Below are positions 1 through 7,596 of a stretch of 64,000 bases of DNA, piece after piece. The notes under the pieces were generated by a model, which made no database searches, had not been told where the DNA came from, and saw nothing but the letters and a program-made list of their open reading frames with translations. The translations under genes were made by a program, and so were the position numbers. Source of the DNA: Pseudarthrobacter sp. NamB4 (GTDB taxonomy: Bacteria; Actinomycetota; Actinomycetes; Actinomycetales; Micrococcaceae); contig NZ_VAHM01000015.1 in assembly GCF_005796185.1 (NCBI RefSeq), positions 1-64,000 of the forward strand, in the 5' to 3' direction. Numbering within the stretch: the first letter of the stretch is position 1; every line of letters starts with the position of its first letter.

Positions 1-108
1 TGGGGCTCCCATCTGGTGGGCTCACATCCGGAGTGTGCCAAGGGGCACACGGCGGACAACCGAAGGCCAGTTACCCCGCGCGCAAACATCTGGGGCCAGC
101 ATTGATGG

Positions 109-1323
109 CTAGGTGCCCCACGCGGGAGGTGTGGCCCACTCTCCCCGGCGCAGCACTCCGGCGAGCTGAAGATCCTCGTCCACCACCACGACGTCGGCAT
201 GCATGCCCTCACGGAGGTCGCCAACCTGCCCGGACAGTCCCAGGACGGACGCAGGGACGGCACTTGCCGCCGTCGTGGCTTCCTGCAGTGTGACTCCTGC
301 CGCCACGGCGGCACGCACGACGTCGAGCAGGGTGGCCGTCCCGCCGGCGATCGCGCCGCTGCCGTCCACCCGGGCCTCGCCGCCCTCCACCGTGACTGCC
401 ATGGCACCAAGCCGGTAGTGGCCAGCCTGCAGGCCAGTGGCGGCCATGGAGTCCGTGACGAGTGCAATGTTTTCTGCCCCCACCAGCTCGAACACCAACT
501 TGACTGTCTCTGGTGCGAGATGGACTCCGTCGGCAATCAGCTCCACCACGGCATTGCCGGCACGGGCTGCACTGAGGCTGGCGGCGACCGGCCCGGGGGA
601 GCGGTGGTGGAAGCTGGGCATGGCATTGAACAGGTGCGTGACGGTGGGCCTCACCCTTCCTGTTGGATTCGAAGGTGCGGCCAGTCCCGCGGCTGCCGCC
701 TCGAGGAACGCGGCCGCGGTGCTGACATCCGCAGCGGTATGGCCCAACGATGGAATAATGCCCCGCACCGCCAGCATTTCCGCCAGCTTCACCGCGCCGG
801 AAAGCTCGGCCGCGAGTGTCACGGACACCAGGTGCGGACCCGAGGCGTCGAGCAGGCGGGCCATCAGCGCGGCGTCCGGCTCCAGGAGCAGCGCCGGGTC
901 ATGGGCACCGCACTGCTCCTGCGAGAGGAAGGGCCCTTCCAGGTGCGCTCCGGCAACCAGCCCTTCATTCGTCAAAGTCCGCAGCGCCTCGAGGTTCCGG
1001 AACAGGTCATCCGGCGTCGCGGTGACCAGGCTGGCCAGCAGCGTGGTGGTTCCCCTGGAGTGCAGGTAGCGGGCGGCGGAGCGGGCGCCGTCGAGGGAAC
1101 CGCCCGAAAAGTCCGAGCCCAGGGCGCCGTGGCAGTGCAGGTCCACCAGCCCAGGCAGGAGGATGCGCTGCTGTTCTCCTCCGTGGGCGTGCGCAGGCTG
1201 GCCGGGAAATTTCGACGCTGGCCCGGCGTAGTTGACCAGTCCGCCGTCGACCGCCAACAGGCCGTCCGCCACATCCATGGTCGCCGAGACAAGGCGCCCG
1301 CGAAAAATCAGCTCATTGCGCAC
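109..1323 (-). CDS. nagA: N-acetylglucosamine-6-phosphate deacetylase
   Basis: Removes the acetyl group from N-acetylglucosamine 6-phosphate in the cytoplasm, feeding amino-sugar and cell-wall recycling carbon into glycolysis. The 404-residue protein shows the amidohydrolase order expected for NagA: HCHG after the first strand (metal ligands), HLEGPF, GHTAA, a THLFNAMP-type segment and LVTDSM near the C-terminus. Length fits the family. I chose the GTG at 1323 because AGGAGA lies about ten bases upstream; an in-frame GTG at 1350 would add nine residues with no ribosome site. No NagB or PTS gene is adjacent, so it appears monocistronic. Function is confident; the start is less so. Confidence 0.93.
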   Translation of the reverse strand: MRNELIFRGRLVSATMDVADGLLAVDGGLVNYAGPASKFPGQPAHAHGGEQQRILLPGLVDLHCHGALGSDFSGGSLDGARSAARYLHSRGTTTLLASLVTATPDDLFRNLEALRTLTNEGLVAGAHLEGPFLSQEQCGAHDPALLLEPDAALMARLLDASGPHLVSVTLAAELSGAVKLAEMLAVRGIIPSLGHTAADVSTAAAFLEAAAAGLAAPSNPTGRVRPTVTHLFNAMPSFHHRSPGPVAASLSAARAGNAVVELIADGVHLAPETVKLVFELVGAENIALVTDSMAATGLQAGHYRLGAMAVTVEGGEARVDGSGAIAGGTATLLDVVRAAVAAGVTLQEATTAASAVPASVLGLSGQVGDLREGMHADVVVVDEDLQLAGVLRRGEWATPPAWGT

Positions 1324-1542
1324 GGTGTACGGGTCTCCTGGTCTCAGCACATGCGTTAGCTACCAGCCCCATCCTGCCCCGGAGCTGGCTGCGATTCGGA
1401 TTATTCCACAGGACTATGGGGCCGGACTTCCGCGGCATGTTCCTGCTGATAGTTACTGCTCCGTTATTTCACTCTCCGCATCGATCCCCTTTACGCTGAG
1501 AACACTAAGCATGCTTCCTATTTCAACGAGGGGTTGTACCTG

Positions 1543-2388
1543 ATGCGAAAAGTACCTGCGCTTGGATTGATGACGGCAGCGCTGATTGCCCTGGCCGGCT
1601 GCACGGGCGGTGGCGGCGGAGGGGCTGCCAGCCCCACGGCCACGGAAACGGCTTCGGCAACCGCGTCGGAAACCGCTGAAGCCGAGGTCTACAGCGAGGA
1701 CGAACTCCGCGAACTGATCTCAGGCATGACGGACGGGGACGGCAACGAGCTGAAGCTGTACTCCAAGGAACAGGTGGACCGGGGCGGCAACATCGCCAAC
1801 CTGCTGCTCAGCACGGCAACCGTGGACCCCGAAGACTGCAAGGACATCGCCACGGCGGGACTGCTGAATACGGTGGAAACCGGTGATGTTGCAGTTGCAC
1901 TTTCCGAAGGCGACCAGCCGCGCACCCTTTCCGCACAGTCCGGCAGCGAGGGGCCGGACGCCGTGGACGTCCTGACCGACATCAGCGGCAAGATGGACCA
2001 GTGCGCCAACTTCTCCGTCCAGGCCCTGGGCCAGACGTATGAGGTGACCAGCGAGGAGCTCCAGGCGGAGACCGACGCGGAGCAGACTTTCGGCTCCCTC
2101 AGTACCCGGAGTGGTGAGAACCAGCAGAAGCTGATGCAGGTTTCCGCGGCCGAGGGCCGGCTGCTGGTGGTCGCCACCAAGAGCGGCGCCGACCTGGGCG
2201 ACACCGACCAGAAGGAACTTGAGGACCTGATCAACGAGGTTCTCCAGAAGGCCGACGGCGGCAGCGCGACTTCCACTTCCACGTCCGGTTCCACCAGCAC
2301 GTCCCCGCCGATCGGTACAGCCTCACCAATGGCAACGGAGACGGAAGAGAGCGAGACCACCTCGCCCTCGCCGACGGCATCACGCTAG
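1543..2388 (+). CDS. Predicted secreted lipoprotein, unknown function
   Basis: A 281-residue exported lipoprotein. It begins with a short basic n-region, a hydrophobic stretch and a lipobox LAGC at about residue 20, followed by a Gly-rich and then Thr/Ser/Glu-rich linker. The central 180 residues are a soluble mixed domain containing two Cys (around EDCKD and DQCAN) that could form a disulfide. The C-terminus ends in a low-complexity Ser/Thr/Pro tail. I chose the ATG at 1543 because GAGGGG precedes it by nine bases; a TTG three codons earlier is possible. It resembles the generic actinobacterial lipoproteins of unknown role. It converges on the next gene across a strong hairpin. Confidence 0.75.
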   Translation: MRKVPALGLMTAALIALAGCTGGGGGGAASPTATETASATASETAEAEVYSEDELRELISGMTDGDGNELKLYSKEQVDRGGNIANLLLSTATVDPEDCKDIATAGLLNTVETGDVAVALSEGDQPRTLSAQSGSEGPDAVDVLTDISGKMDQCANFSVQALGQTYEVTSEELQAETDAEQTFGSLSTRSGENQQKLMQVSAAEGRLLVVATKSGADLGDTDQKELEDLINEVLQKADGGSATSTSTSGSTSTSPPIGTASPMATETEESETTSPSPTASR

Positions 2389-2405
2389 CCCGAGCGTTCC
2401 TTATA

Positions 2406-2443
2406 GGAGGGGCGGGCGGACCCTGGTGTCCTCCCGCCCCTCC
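2406..2443. terminator. Bidirectional hairpin between convergent genes
   Basis: GGAGGGGCGGGCGGA and TCCTCCCGCCCCTCC pair around an eight-base loop, giving a 15-bp stem with one mismatch. It lies between the lipoprotein gene and the convergent kinase-like gene, so it can stop transcription from both sides. A short T run (CCCTTT) follows on the plus strand. Confidence 0.75.
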
Positions 2444-2470
2444 CTTTCGGCAATTGGGCGCGGCATCAGG

Positions 2471-3079
2471 TCATGGGCGGGAGAGCGGGTGCCGCCCAGC
2501 AGCAGTGCGAGTAGGAACCTGATCGACCACCCCGGCCAGGCGTTGCGCCAGCTTCCCGGCGGGCAGTGAGGCGTCAACCTTCACGAAGCTTTCGTATTCA
2601 GGCAGCCGGCGGTAACCGTTGTCGAAAGCGACGAGGTCCTCCAATGTCTCGGCGTCCGTACCCCGGGCAACGATGCGGCGGTGTGCTTTCACAGGATCTA
2701 TCTCCAGGTGCACTACCGCATCAGGGGCGGGCAGTGTTTTCAGTAGCCACGGAAGGAAGCGGCCGCGGGGCAGGCCTTTGGTTTCACGGAGGGCCAGCTG
2801 GCAGTACAGGTGCCGGTCCATCACCACCAGCCCGCCAAAGAACCTGGCCCGCAGGTGGTTGGCCAGCACGTTCCACACCCGAAAGTTGGTCTCCATGGCG
2901 TCGGCAAGCCGGTCCGGCAGCCGGATTCCCAGCCTGGCGCCCAGGACCGACATGCTGCGCCTGCCGGCATGGTTGTTCAGCAGGACTGCTCGGCCACCAG
3001 CCCTGCGCACGGCCGAGACAAGGGCTGCGGCCGCAGTTGACTTCCCCGAGCCGTCTATCCCGGTCAGGACAATGATCAC
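2471..3079 (-). CDS. Thymidylate-kinase-like P-loop nucleotide kinase
   Basis: A 202-residue P-loop kinase of the thymidylate kinase superfamily. Walker A is GIDGSGKST near the N-terminus, and a DRH motif in MDRHLYCQLA follows the lid-substrate region as in dTMP kinases. A C-terminal helix-rich part carries EIDPVKAHRRI. The first seven residues before IIVLTG are dropped because the GTG at 3079 has AAAGGAGG four bases upstream, while the upstream TTG at 3097 has none. Sequence around the substrate pocket differs from canonical Tmk, so the substrate is uncertain; it could act on another nucleoside monophosphate. It is not in an obvious operon. Confidence 0.7.
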   Translation of the reverse strand: MIIVLTGIDGSGKSTAAAALVSAVRRAGGRAVLLNNHAGRRSMSVLGARLGIRLPDRLADAMETNFRVWNVLANHLRARFFGGLVVMDRHLYCQLALRETKGLPRGRFLPWLLKTLPAPDAVVHLEIDPVKAHRRIVARGTDAETLEDLVAFDNGYRRLPEYESFVKVDASLPAGKLAQRLAGVVDQVPTRTAAGRHPLSRP

Positions 3080-3305
3080 GCGGCCTCCTTTCGCCAACGG
3101 TTAAACGCCGGGAGGGCCATGGAAGTCCCGGGTGAGTGGTACTTCACAGGTTCAGGGCACTTTCCACAGTTTACGGGCGCAACACTCCTGCAGTGATTCC
3201 CGCCGCCCAGAGTTTCCGCTGTCGCAGGTGCGCACCCCGTAGGCTGGAGAGCGGTGCGGGTTTCCGTGCCGGTGACAGGCCAGTACCCAAGCGAAAGGCA
3301 GAACC

Positions 3306-3566
3306 ATGACTGCTAGCAACGACGAGCCGCAGAACACCGCAGACCTTCGCGGCCCGGGTGACCCGGACGAGGCAAAGGAAGCCAAGCAGGCCCCGCAGGC
3401 AGGCCAGCACCCTGAGCTCCCGCACGCCGGCAACATCCGCGAAGAACAGCAGGTCCACGCCGCCGGAACCGTGCCGGCCTCCTTTGCCGGCAGCGGTGAA
3501 CCGCCCAGTGAGCACAAGCCCGAGGAAGCGCTGTCGGAGCCGGGAACCTGGGACGACGAGGTCTGA
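3306..3566 (+). CDS. Small acidic hydrophilic protein, unknown
   Basis: An 86-residue protein rich in Glu, Asp, Pro and Ala with no signal peptide, no membrane segment and no Cys. Composition suggests an intrinsically disordered protein. GAAAGG lies eight bases before the ATG. It ends only eight bases before the start of the PLP enzyme, so the two are probably cotranscribed. No function can be assigned. Confidence 0.6.
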   Translation: MTASNDEPQNTADLRGPGDPDEAKEAKQAPQAGQHPELPHAGNIREEQQVHAAGTVPASFAGSGEPPSEHKPEEALSEPGTWDDEV

Positions 3567-3573
3567 TCCGCCT

Positions 3574-4509
3574 ATGATCACCCGCGCCGACGTTGAACAG
3601 GCGGTACTCAGGACAGCCGGCCTCACCCGGCTGACGCCTGTCGTTGAAGGCGACCCCGGAGTTTTTCCCGGCCCGGTCTGGTTCAAATGCGAATACACGC
3701 AGCACACCGGAACCTTCAAGGCCCGCGGCGCCCTCAACCGGGTGCTCGCCGCCAAGGAACGCGGTGAGCTGAAGCCGGACGTCGGCCTCGTGGTGGCCTC
3801 CGGCGGCAACGCAGGAGTGGCGAACGCCTACGCCGCCGCGCAGTTGGGAGTGCCGGCAACAGTGTTCGTCCCGGCCGCCGCCCCCGCTGTAAAGCTCCAG
3901 AAGCTCAAGGCCATCGGGGCAACAGTGGTGCAGGGCGGGGCTGAGTACGCGGAGGCCTACCAGGCCGCCATCACCCACGCCCAGGAAACCGGAGCAGTCT
4001 ACTGCCACGCCTATGACCAACCGGAAATCGCGGCAGGTGCCGGCGCCGTCGGCGTGGAACTGCTGGACCAGGTGGGCGGGCTGGATACCGTCCTGGTTGC
4101 CGTGGGCGGGGGCGGCTTGATGGCAGGAATGGCCGCAGCGGTGGAGGGTCGTGCCAAGGTGGTGGCGGTGGAGCCCTATACGGCTCCCACGCTGCATGCC
4201 GCCCTGGCCGCGGGAGCGCCGGTGGACGTACCCGTTTCCGGGATCGCGGCCGACTCCCTGGGCGCCCGCCGCATCGGTGACATCGGCTTCTCCGTAGCGG
4301 GCCGCACCGGCGTCGAAAGCGTCCTGGTGTCCGACACGGACATTATCGAAGCCCGCCTGAAGCTGTGGGATGACTACCGGATCGTGGTGGAGCATGGGGC
4401 CGCTGCCGCATATGCCGCCCTTACCTGCGGCGCCTACGTCGCAGGGGCCGGCGAGCGGGTCGCCGTCATTCTTTGCGGGGCGAACACGGACCCGGCCACC
4501 CTGAAGTAG
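3574..4509 (+). CDS. Serine/threonine dehydratase-like PLP enzyme
   Basis: A 311-residue fold-type II PLP enzyme of the threonine/serine dehydratase family, expected to deaminate a hydroxy-amino acid to a 2-oxo acid in the cytosol. The Schiff-base Lys is in TGTFKARG near residue 48, the SGGNAG loop binds substrate, and the glycine-rich phosphate loop is GGGGLMAGM. It lacks the C-terminal ACT domain of biosynthetic IlvA, so it is a short, unregulated, catabolic-type enzyme; a racemase is an alternative. An open frame extends far upstream through the previous gene, but homology-like sequence begins at the ATG at 3574. Confidence 0.85.
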   Translation: MITRADVEQAVLRTAGLTRLTPVVEGDPGVFPGPVWFKCEYTQHTGTFKARGALNRVLAAKERGELKPDVGLVVASGGNAGVANAYAAAQLGVPATVFVPAAAPAVKLQKLKAIGATVVQGGAEYAEAYQAAITHAQETGAVYCHAYDQPEIAAGAGAVGVELLDQVGGLDTVLVAVGGGGLMAGMAAAVEGRAKVVAVEPYTAPTLHAALAAGAPVDVPVSGIAADSLGARRIGDIGFSVAGRTGVESVLVSDTDIIEARLKLWDDYRIVVEHGAAAAYAALTCGAYVAGAGERVAVILCGANTDPATLK

Positions 4510-4541
4510 CCGGGCCCACGCAGCGAAAGCTGCGGCTGGAA

Positions 4542-4880
4542 TCAGCTGCAGAAACGGCTGTAGGTGCTGCCCGCTTCCTCGTAGCCTGACTGGAGTTCAG
4601 CAAGCTTCGCCTCGTCCGGGGTTTCCTTGGCCTGCTCATCGGTGTATTCAATGATCGACTCGAGGGCACCCTTGAGGTCGTCAGAGGCGACCTCGTGGAT
4701 GGGGCGGATCTGGTTGGCCAGGCGGTTCATGCCGGTCTTGCCGGCGTTGTTGGCCGGGTTCGACACAACGGACTGGATCCGCTCGCAGGTTTCCGCGGTG
4801 GTGAGCTGGTTCGTGGCAGTGCAGGCCGTTGCGGAGACAACGATTCCGGCGGCGATCAGGGCTGTGGCGAATTTCTTCAT
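4542..4880 (-). CDS. Small predicted lipoprotein
   Basis: A 112-residue exported protein with a KK n-region, a hydrophobic core and a Cys at residue 20 in SATAC, which is an acceptable if not ideal lipobox. Two further Cys (in ETCERI and at the C-terminal RFCS) may form a disulfide in the small helical domain. GAGGG precedes the ATG by about five bases. The gene converges with the dehydratase gene. Function is unknown. Confidence 0.7.
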   Translation of the reverse strand: MKKFATALIAAGIVVSATACTATNQLTTAETCERIQSVVSNPANNAGKTGMNRLANQIRPIHEVASDDLKGALESIIEYTDEQAKETPDEAKLAELQSGYEEAGSTYSRFCS

Positions 4881-5017
4881 GGATCCCTCAGTAGTTGTTT
4901 GAGGTTTCGATTGTAAGCAGAATGGGCGCCCTGATGCCTTTGCGGGGCGTTCTGGGGTGCCCGGACGGCAAGCAAAACCGCCTCACGGACCCGAGACGGC
5001 TACGTTCCCCCCGGCCG

Positions 5018-5704
5018 CTACTTTCCGAGGTAGCGTCCGGGCCGGTGGTTCAGTGCCAGGATGAGATTCAGCAGGACGGCCCCGGCTGCGGAGAGCAGCA
5101 CCATCAGCGGCGGAACAAGCGCCAGCGCCGAGAGCACAATCGCCACATCCAGCACCATCTGCACGTAACCGGCCCGCCACCCAAGTTTCTCCTGCAGCAG
5201 CAGGGCAAGGATGTTGAAGCCGCCCAGGCTGGACTTGTGCCGGAAGAGGATGAGCAGTCCAACGCCGGCGAGCAGGTTTCCGCCCAGCACGCCGTACACG
5301 GGCTGGATATCCAGCGGACCCAGAGCCCACGGATGCAGGCTGGCCATGACCGAAACCAGGGATATGGCGGCACCGGTGCGCAGGGCAAAGTCCCACCCCT
5401 TCTTCCAAACCGCCAGGCCAAAAAACGGCAGGTTCACGCAGAAGAAGATCACGCCGAAAGGCAGCGTCAGCCTGTAGCTGAGCAGCAGCGCCAGGCCGGC
5501 CGTCCCGCCGGTGACTGCCTCGCTCGACTTGAGCAGGAACAGGCCCAGGGACGCGGCGAACGTGCCGGTGAGAATCCCCAGGAGGTCCTCAAGCAGGGAA
5601 TGGCGGACGGCCGACGGCGGCGCGGCGGGTGCCGCCGTCGTCCTGCCTTGCTCTGCGGGTGAGTCAGCCGTAGCGGGCTCAGCGTTAACAGTGGAAGTGC
5701 TCAC
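5018..5704 (-). CDS. YitT-family (DUF161) membrane protein
   Basis: A 228-residue integral membrane protein with about five or six hydrophobic segments after a disordered 35-residue N-terminus. GGTAGLALLLSY in the second segment and LGGFNILALLLQEKLG in the fourth are the typical repeats of the YitT/DUF161 family, whose transport role is not settled. The GTG start overlaps the stop of hisC by four bases (GTGA), so it is translationally coupled to hisC. It lacks the cytoplasmic C-terminal DUF2179 domain of the Bacillus YitT proteins. Confidence 0.82.
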   Translation of the reverse strand: MSTSTVNAEPATADSPAEQGRTTAAPAAPPSAVRHSLLEDLLGILTGTFAASLGLFLLKSSEAVTGGTAGLALLLSYRLTLPFGVIFFCVNLPFFGLAVWKKGWDFALRTGAAISLVSVMASLHPWALGPLDIQPVYGVLGGNLLAGVGLLILFRHKSSLGGFNILALLLQEKLGWRAGYVQMVLDVAIVLSALALVPPLMVLLSAAGAVLLNLILALNHRPGRYLGK

Positions 5705-6795
5705 TGGTCCGCGAACCTTTCGCGCGCGGACAGCACCGCGAGAACGCGGTCGTTGGTGTCCCTGTCCGCCAAGGTGATGCGGACGCCGTCGCCGGCATAG
5801 CCCCTGGCCAGGATGCCGGCGTCGGACAAGGCGGTGAGCAACTGGTCGCGCAGCTCATCGGAGGCGCGGAGCCAGTAGAAGTTGGCCTGGCTGTCCGGCA
5901 CGACCCAGCCGAAGCTGCGGAGGGCAGCAACAACCCGGGTCCGTTCTTCCGCGACCGCATTGGTCCTAGCCAGGATTTCGTCTTCAGCAGCAAGCGACGC
6001 CACCGCAGCGGCCTGGGCCATCCGGTTGACGCCGAAGGGGATGGCGGTGCGGCGGAGACCGTCGGCCAGGGCTGGCCGGGCGATGGCATAGCCGATCCGC
6101 AGCCCGGCCAGCCCATAAGCCTTGGAGAACGTCCGAAGGATGCACAGGTTCGGATACCGGCGGTAGAGATCCAGGGCGTCCAGGCCCGGCCCGCGCTGGT
6201 ATTCGATGTAGGCCTCGTCCAGTACCACCAGGACCCTCGGCGGCACAGACCGGAGGAACTGCTCCAGCGCATCGGCTTCGATGGAAACGCCCGTGGGGTT
6301 GTTGGGGGAGCACAGGAGCACCAGGCGGGTCCGGTCCGTGATGGCCGCGTTCATGGCCTCCAGGTCGTGGTGTTCGTTCTCCAGCAGCGGGACGGGAACC
6401 GGCACAGCCCCGGCGACGGTGACCAGGATGGGGTACGCCTCGAACGAACGCCACGCGAAGACCACCTCGTCGCCATGGTCGCAGACGGCGGAGATGATCT
6501 GCTGCAGCACCCCGGAGCTGCCCGGTCCGGCGGCGATTTCGTCGGCGGACACGCCATGGTGGCGGGCAATCGCGTCGCGGGCCTCCACCGCGCCCATGGA
6601 CGGGTACCGGTGTATCCGGCCGGCCTCCGCCGAGATCAGGGCGACGACGGACGGCAGGGGAGCGAAGTGGCTCTCGTTTGAGGCCAGGGCAGCGGTCAGT
6701 CCCGACTCCGCGCTCTTGCCGGCAACGTATGCGGGGAGTTTTGCCACGGCGGCACGAAGCCCGGGTGCCGACGTTTCGGGCTGGATGCTGGTCAT
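5701..6795 (-). CDS. hisC: Histidinol-phosphate aminotransferase-type enzyme
   Basis: A 364-residue class I/II PLP aminotransferase of the HisC branch, which transfers an amino group from glutamate to imidazole-acetol phosphate or to aromatic 2-oxo acids. Visible motifs are LASNES near the N-terminus, CSPNNPTG, DEAYIEY and the PLP lysine in TFSKAYGLAGLRIGY, followed by the conserved Arg at the C-terminal end. The open frame runs 200 codons further upstream across the divergent regulator, but the ATG at 6795 fits family length. It is not in a his operon. With the divergent Lrp-family gene, it may be a stand-alone HisC/aromatic aminotransferase. Confidence 0.85.
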   Translation of the reverse strand: MTSIQPETSAPGLRAAVAKLPAYVAGKSAESGLTAALASNESHFAPLPSVVALISAEAGRIHRYPSMGAVEARDAIARHHGVSADEIAAGPGSSGVLQQIISAVCDHGDEVVFAWRSFEAYPILVTVAGAVPVPVPLLENEHHDLEAMNAAITDRTRLVLLCSPNNPTGVSIEADALEQFLRSVPPRVLVVLDEAYIEYQRGPGLDALDLYRRYPNLCILRTFSKAYGLAGLRIGYAIARPALADGLRRTAIPFGVNRMAQAAAVASLAAEDEILARTNAVAEERTRVVAALRSFGWVVPDSQANFYWLRASDELRDQLLTALSDAGILARGYAGDGVRITLADRDTNDRVLAVLSARERFADQ

Positions 6796-6886
6796 GCAAG
6801 CATGGTGGGGCACCTCAGTGCGGATGCGCAACAGGGCTGGTTCCAGCAGGACAGATCGGGGCCAGTGATGAGAAGACGGTGACAAA

Positions 6887-7390
6887 ATGCTCAGTATGCA
6901 CCTGATCGACTCCCTCGACGCGGAGATCCTCCTCACACTGGACCGGGACCCGCAGGCCACCGTCCTTTCCCTGTCGCGGGCGCTTGGCGTGGCCCGCAAT
7001 ACGGTCCATGCCAGGCTCCGCCGCCTGGTCAACGACGGCAGCCTTGCCCCTTTCAGCCAGCGGGTCCGCACCGAAGCGCTGGGCCTGCCGCTCATTGCGT
7101 TCATTTCGATTTCCATCAGCCAGTCCGCCAGCGACGAAGCGATGCAGGCACTGCGCACCATTCCGGAGATCATCGAGATGCACGCCACCACGGGCGACGC
7201 GGACCTGCTCGCGAAAGTGGCCGCGAGGGACCCGGCCGACCTGCACAGGGTCACCAACAGCATGCTGGCCGTGGCCGGCGTCGTGCGCACCAGTACAGCC
7301 ATGTCCTTGGTGGAGGTCATGCCCGCCCGGACGGTGCCGCTGCTGCAGGCTGTAGCGGGGCGAACATCACAGGAGTTTGCGGAGAAGTAG
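6887..7390 (+). CDS. Lrp/AsnC-family transcriptional regulator
   Basis: A 167-residue DNA-binding protein. Residues 5-60 form the AsnC-type helix-turn-helix (LSRALGVARNTVHARLRRL), and residues 75-150 form the RAM/Lrp effector domain with the alternating pattern ending in TTGDADLLAKV. It diverges from hisC with about 90 bases between starts, so it probably controls the aminotransferase operon and itself in response to an amino acid. Starts at 6887 and 6896 are both possible; neither has a strong ribosome site. Confidence 0.88.
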   Translation: MLSMHLIDSLDAEILLTLDRDPQATVLSLSRALGVARNTVHARLRRLVNDGSLAPFSQRVRTEALGLPLIAFISISISQSASDEAMQALRTIPEIIEMHATTGDADLLAKVAARDPADLHRVTNSMLAVAGVVRTSTAMSLVEVMPARTVPLLQAVAGRTSQEFAEK

Positions 7391-7470
7391 ACGCATTGGA
7401 ACAATTTCTCCCATATAGCGCCGTCAACCCCTTGACCGCCCTTGTCATGCGCTGATACACCTCAAGGGCA

Positions 7471-7547
7471 GAAAACGTTTCCTCTTGCTTCCAAAACCAT
7501 CCAATTCCATATGACGGCTGGTCCCGCTGCAGGAGTGAAACGTTACA
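7471..7547. promoter_or_regulatory. Two candidate LacI-type operator half-palindromes
   Basis: GAAAACGTTTCC (7471-7482) and TGAAACGTTACA (7536-7547) are imperfect palindromes centred on CG, the usual centre of LacI-family sites, 65 bases apart. They lie in the otherwise empty 200 bases before the rhamnogalacturonan lyase start. No LacI gene is adjacent, so the regulator would be encoded elsewhere. Prediction from symmetry only. Confidence 0.4.
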
Positions 7548-7596
7548 AGCTGTCGTACGGCAGACTCAGCTGCCGCCGCATCAAAGGAGATGTTCC

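Noticed and set aside
33..50. GTGTGCC-AAGG-GGCACAC hairpin at the left edge as nagA terminator
   Set aside because: Only a 7-bp stem, about 60 bases from the nagA stop, no T run on either strand. Not strong enough to list.
199..1359. Long plus-strand open frame opposite nagA
   Set aside because: Composition is that of a GC-rich shadow (runs of Arg, Gly, Gln) and nagA motifs are intact on the other strand. The same applies to the large frames opposite katG, the PL11 lyase and rlmN.
4519..4534. CGCAGC-GAAA-GCTGCG hairpin between convergent genes
   Set aside because: Six base pairs with a stable tetraloop but no T run; could be a weak terminator, not supported enough to call.
5701..7404. A 567-codon open frame over hisC and the opposite strand of the Lrp gene
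   Set aside because: The N-terminal 200 codons are antisense to the Lrp/AsnC gene, which has clear family sequence. HisC starts at 6795.
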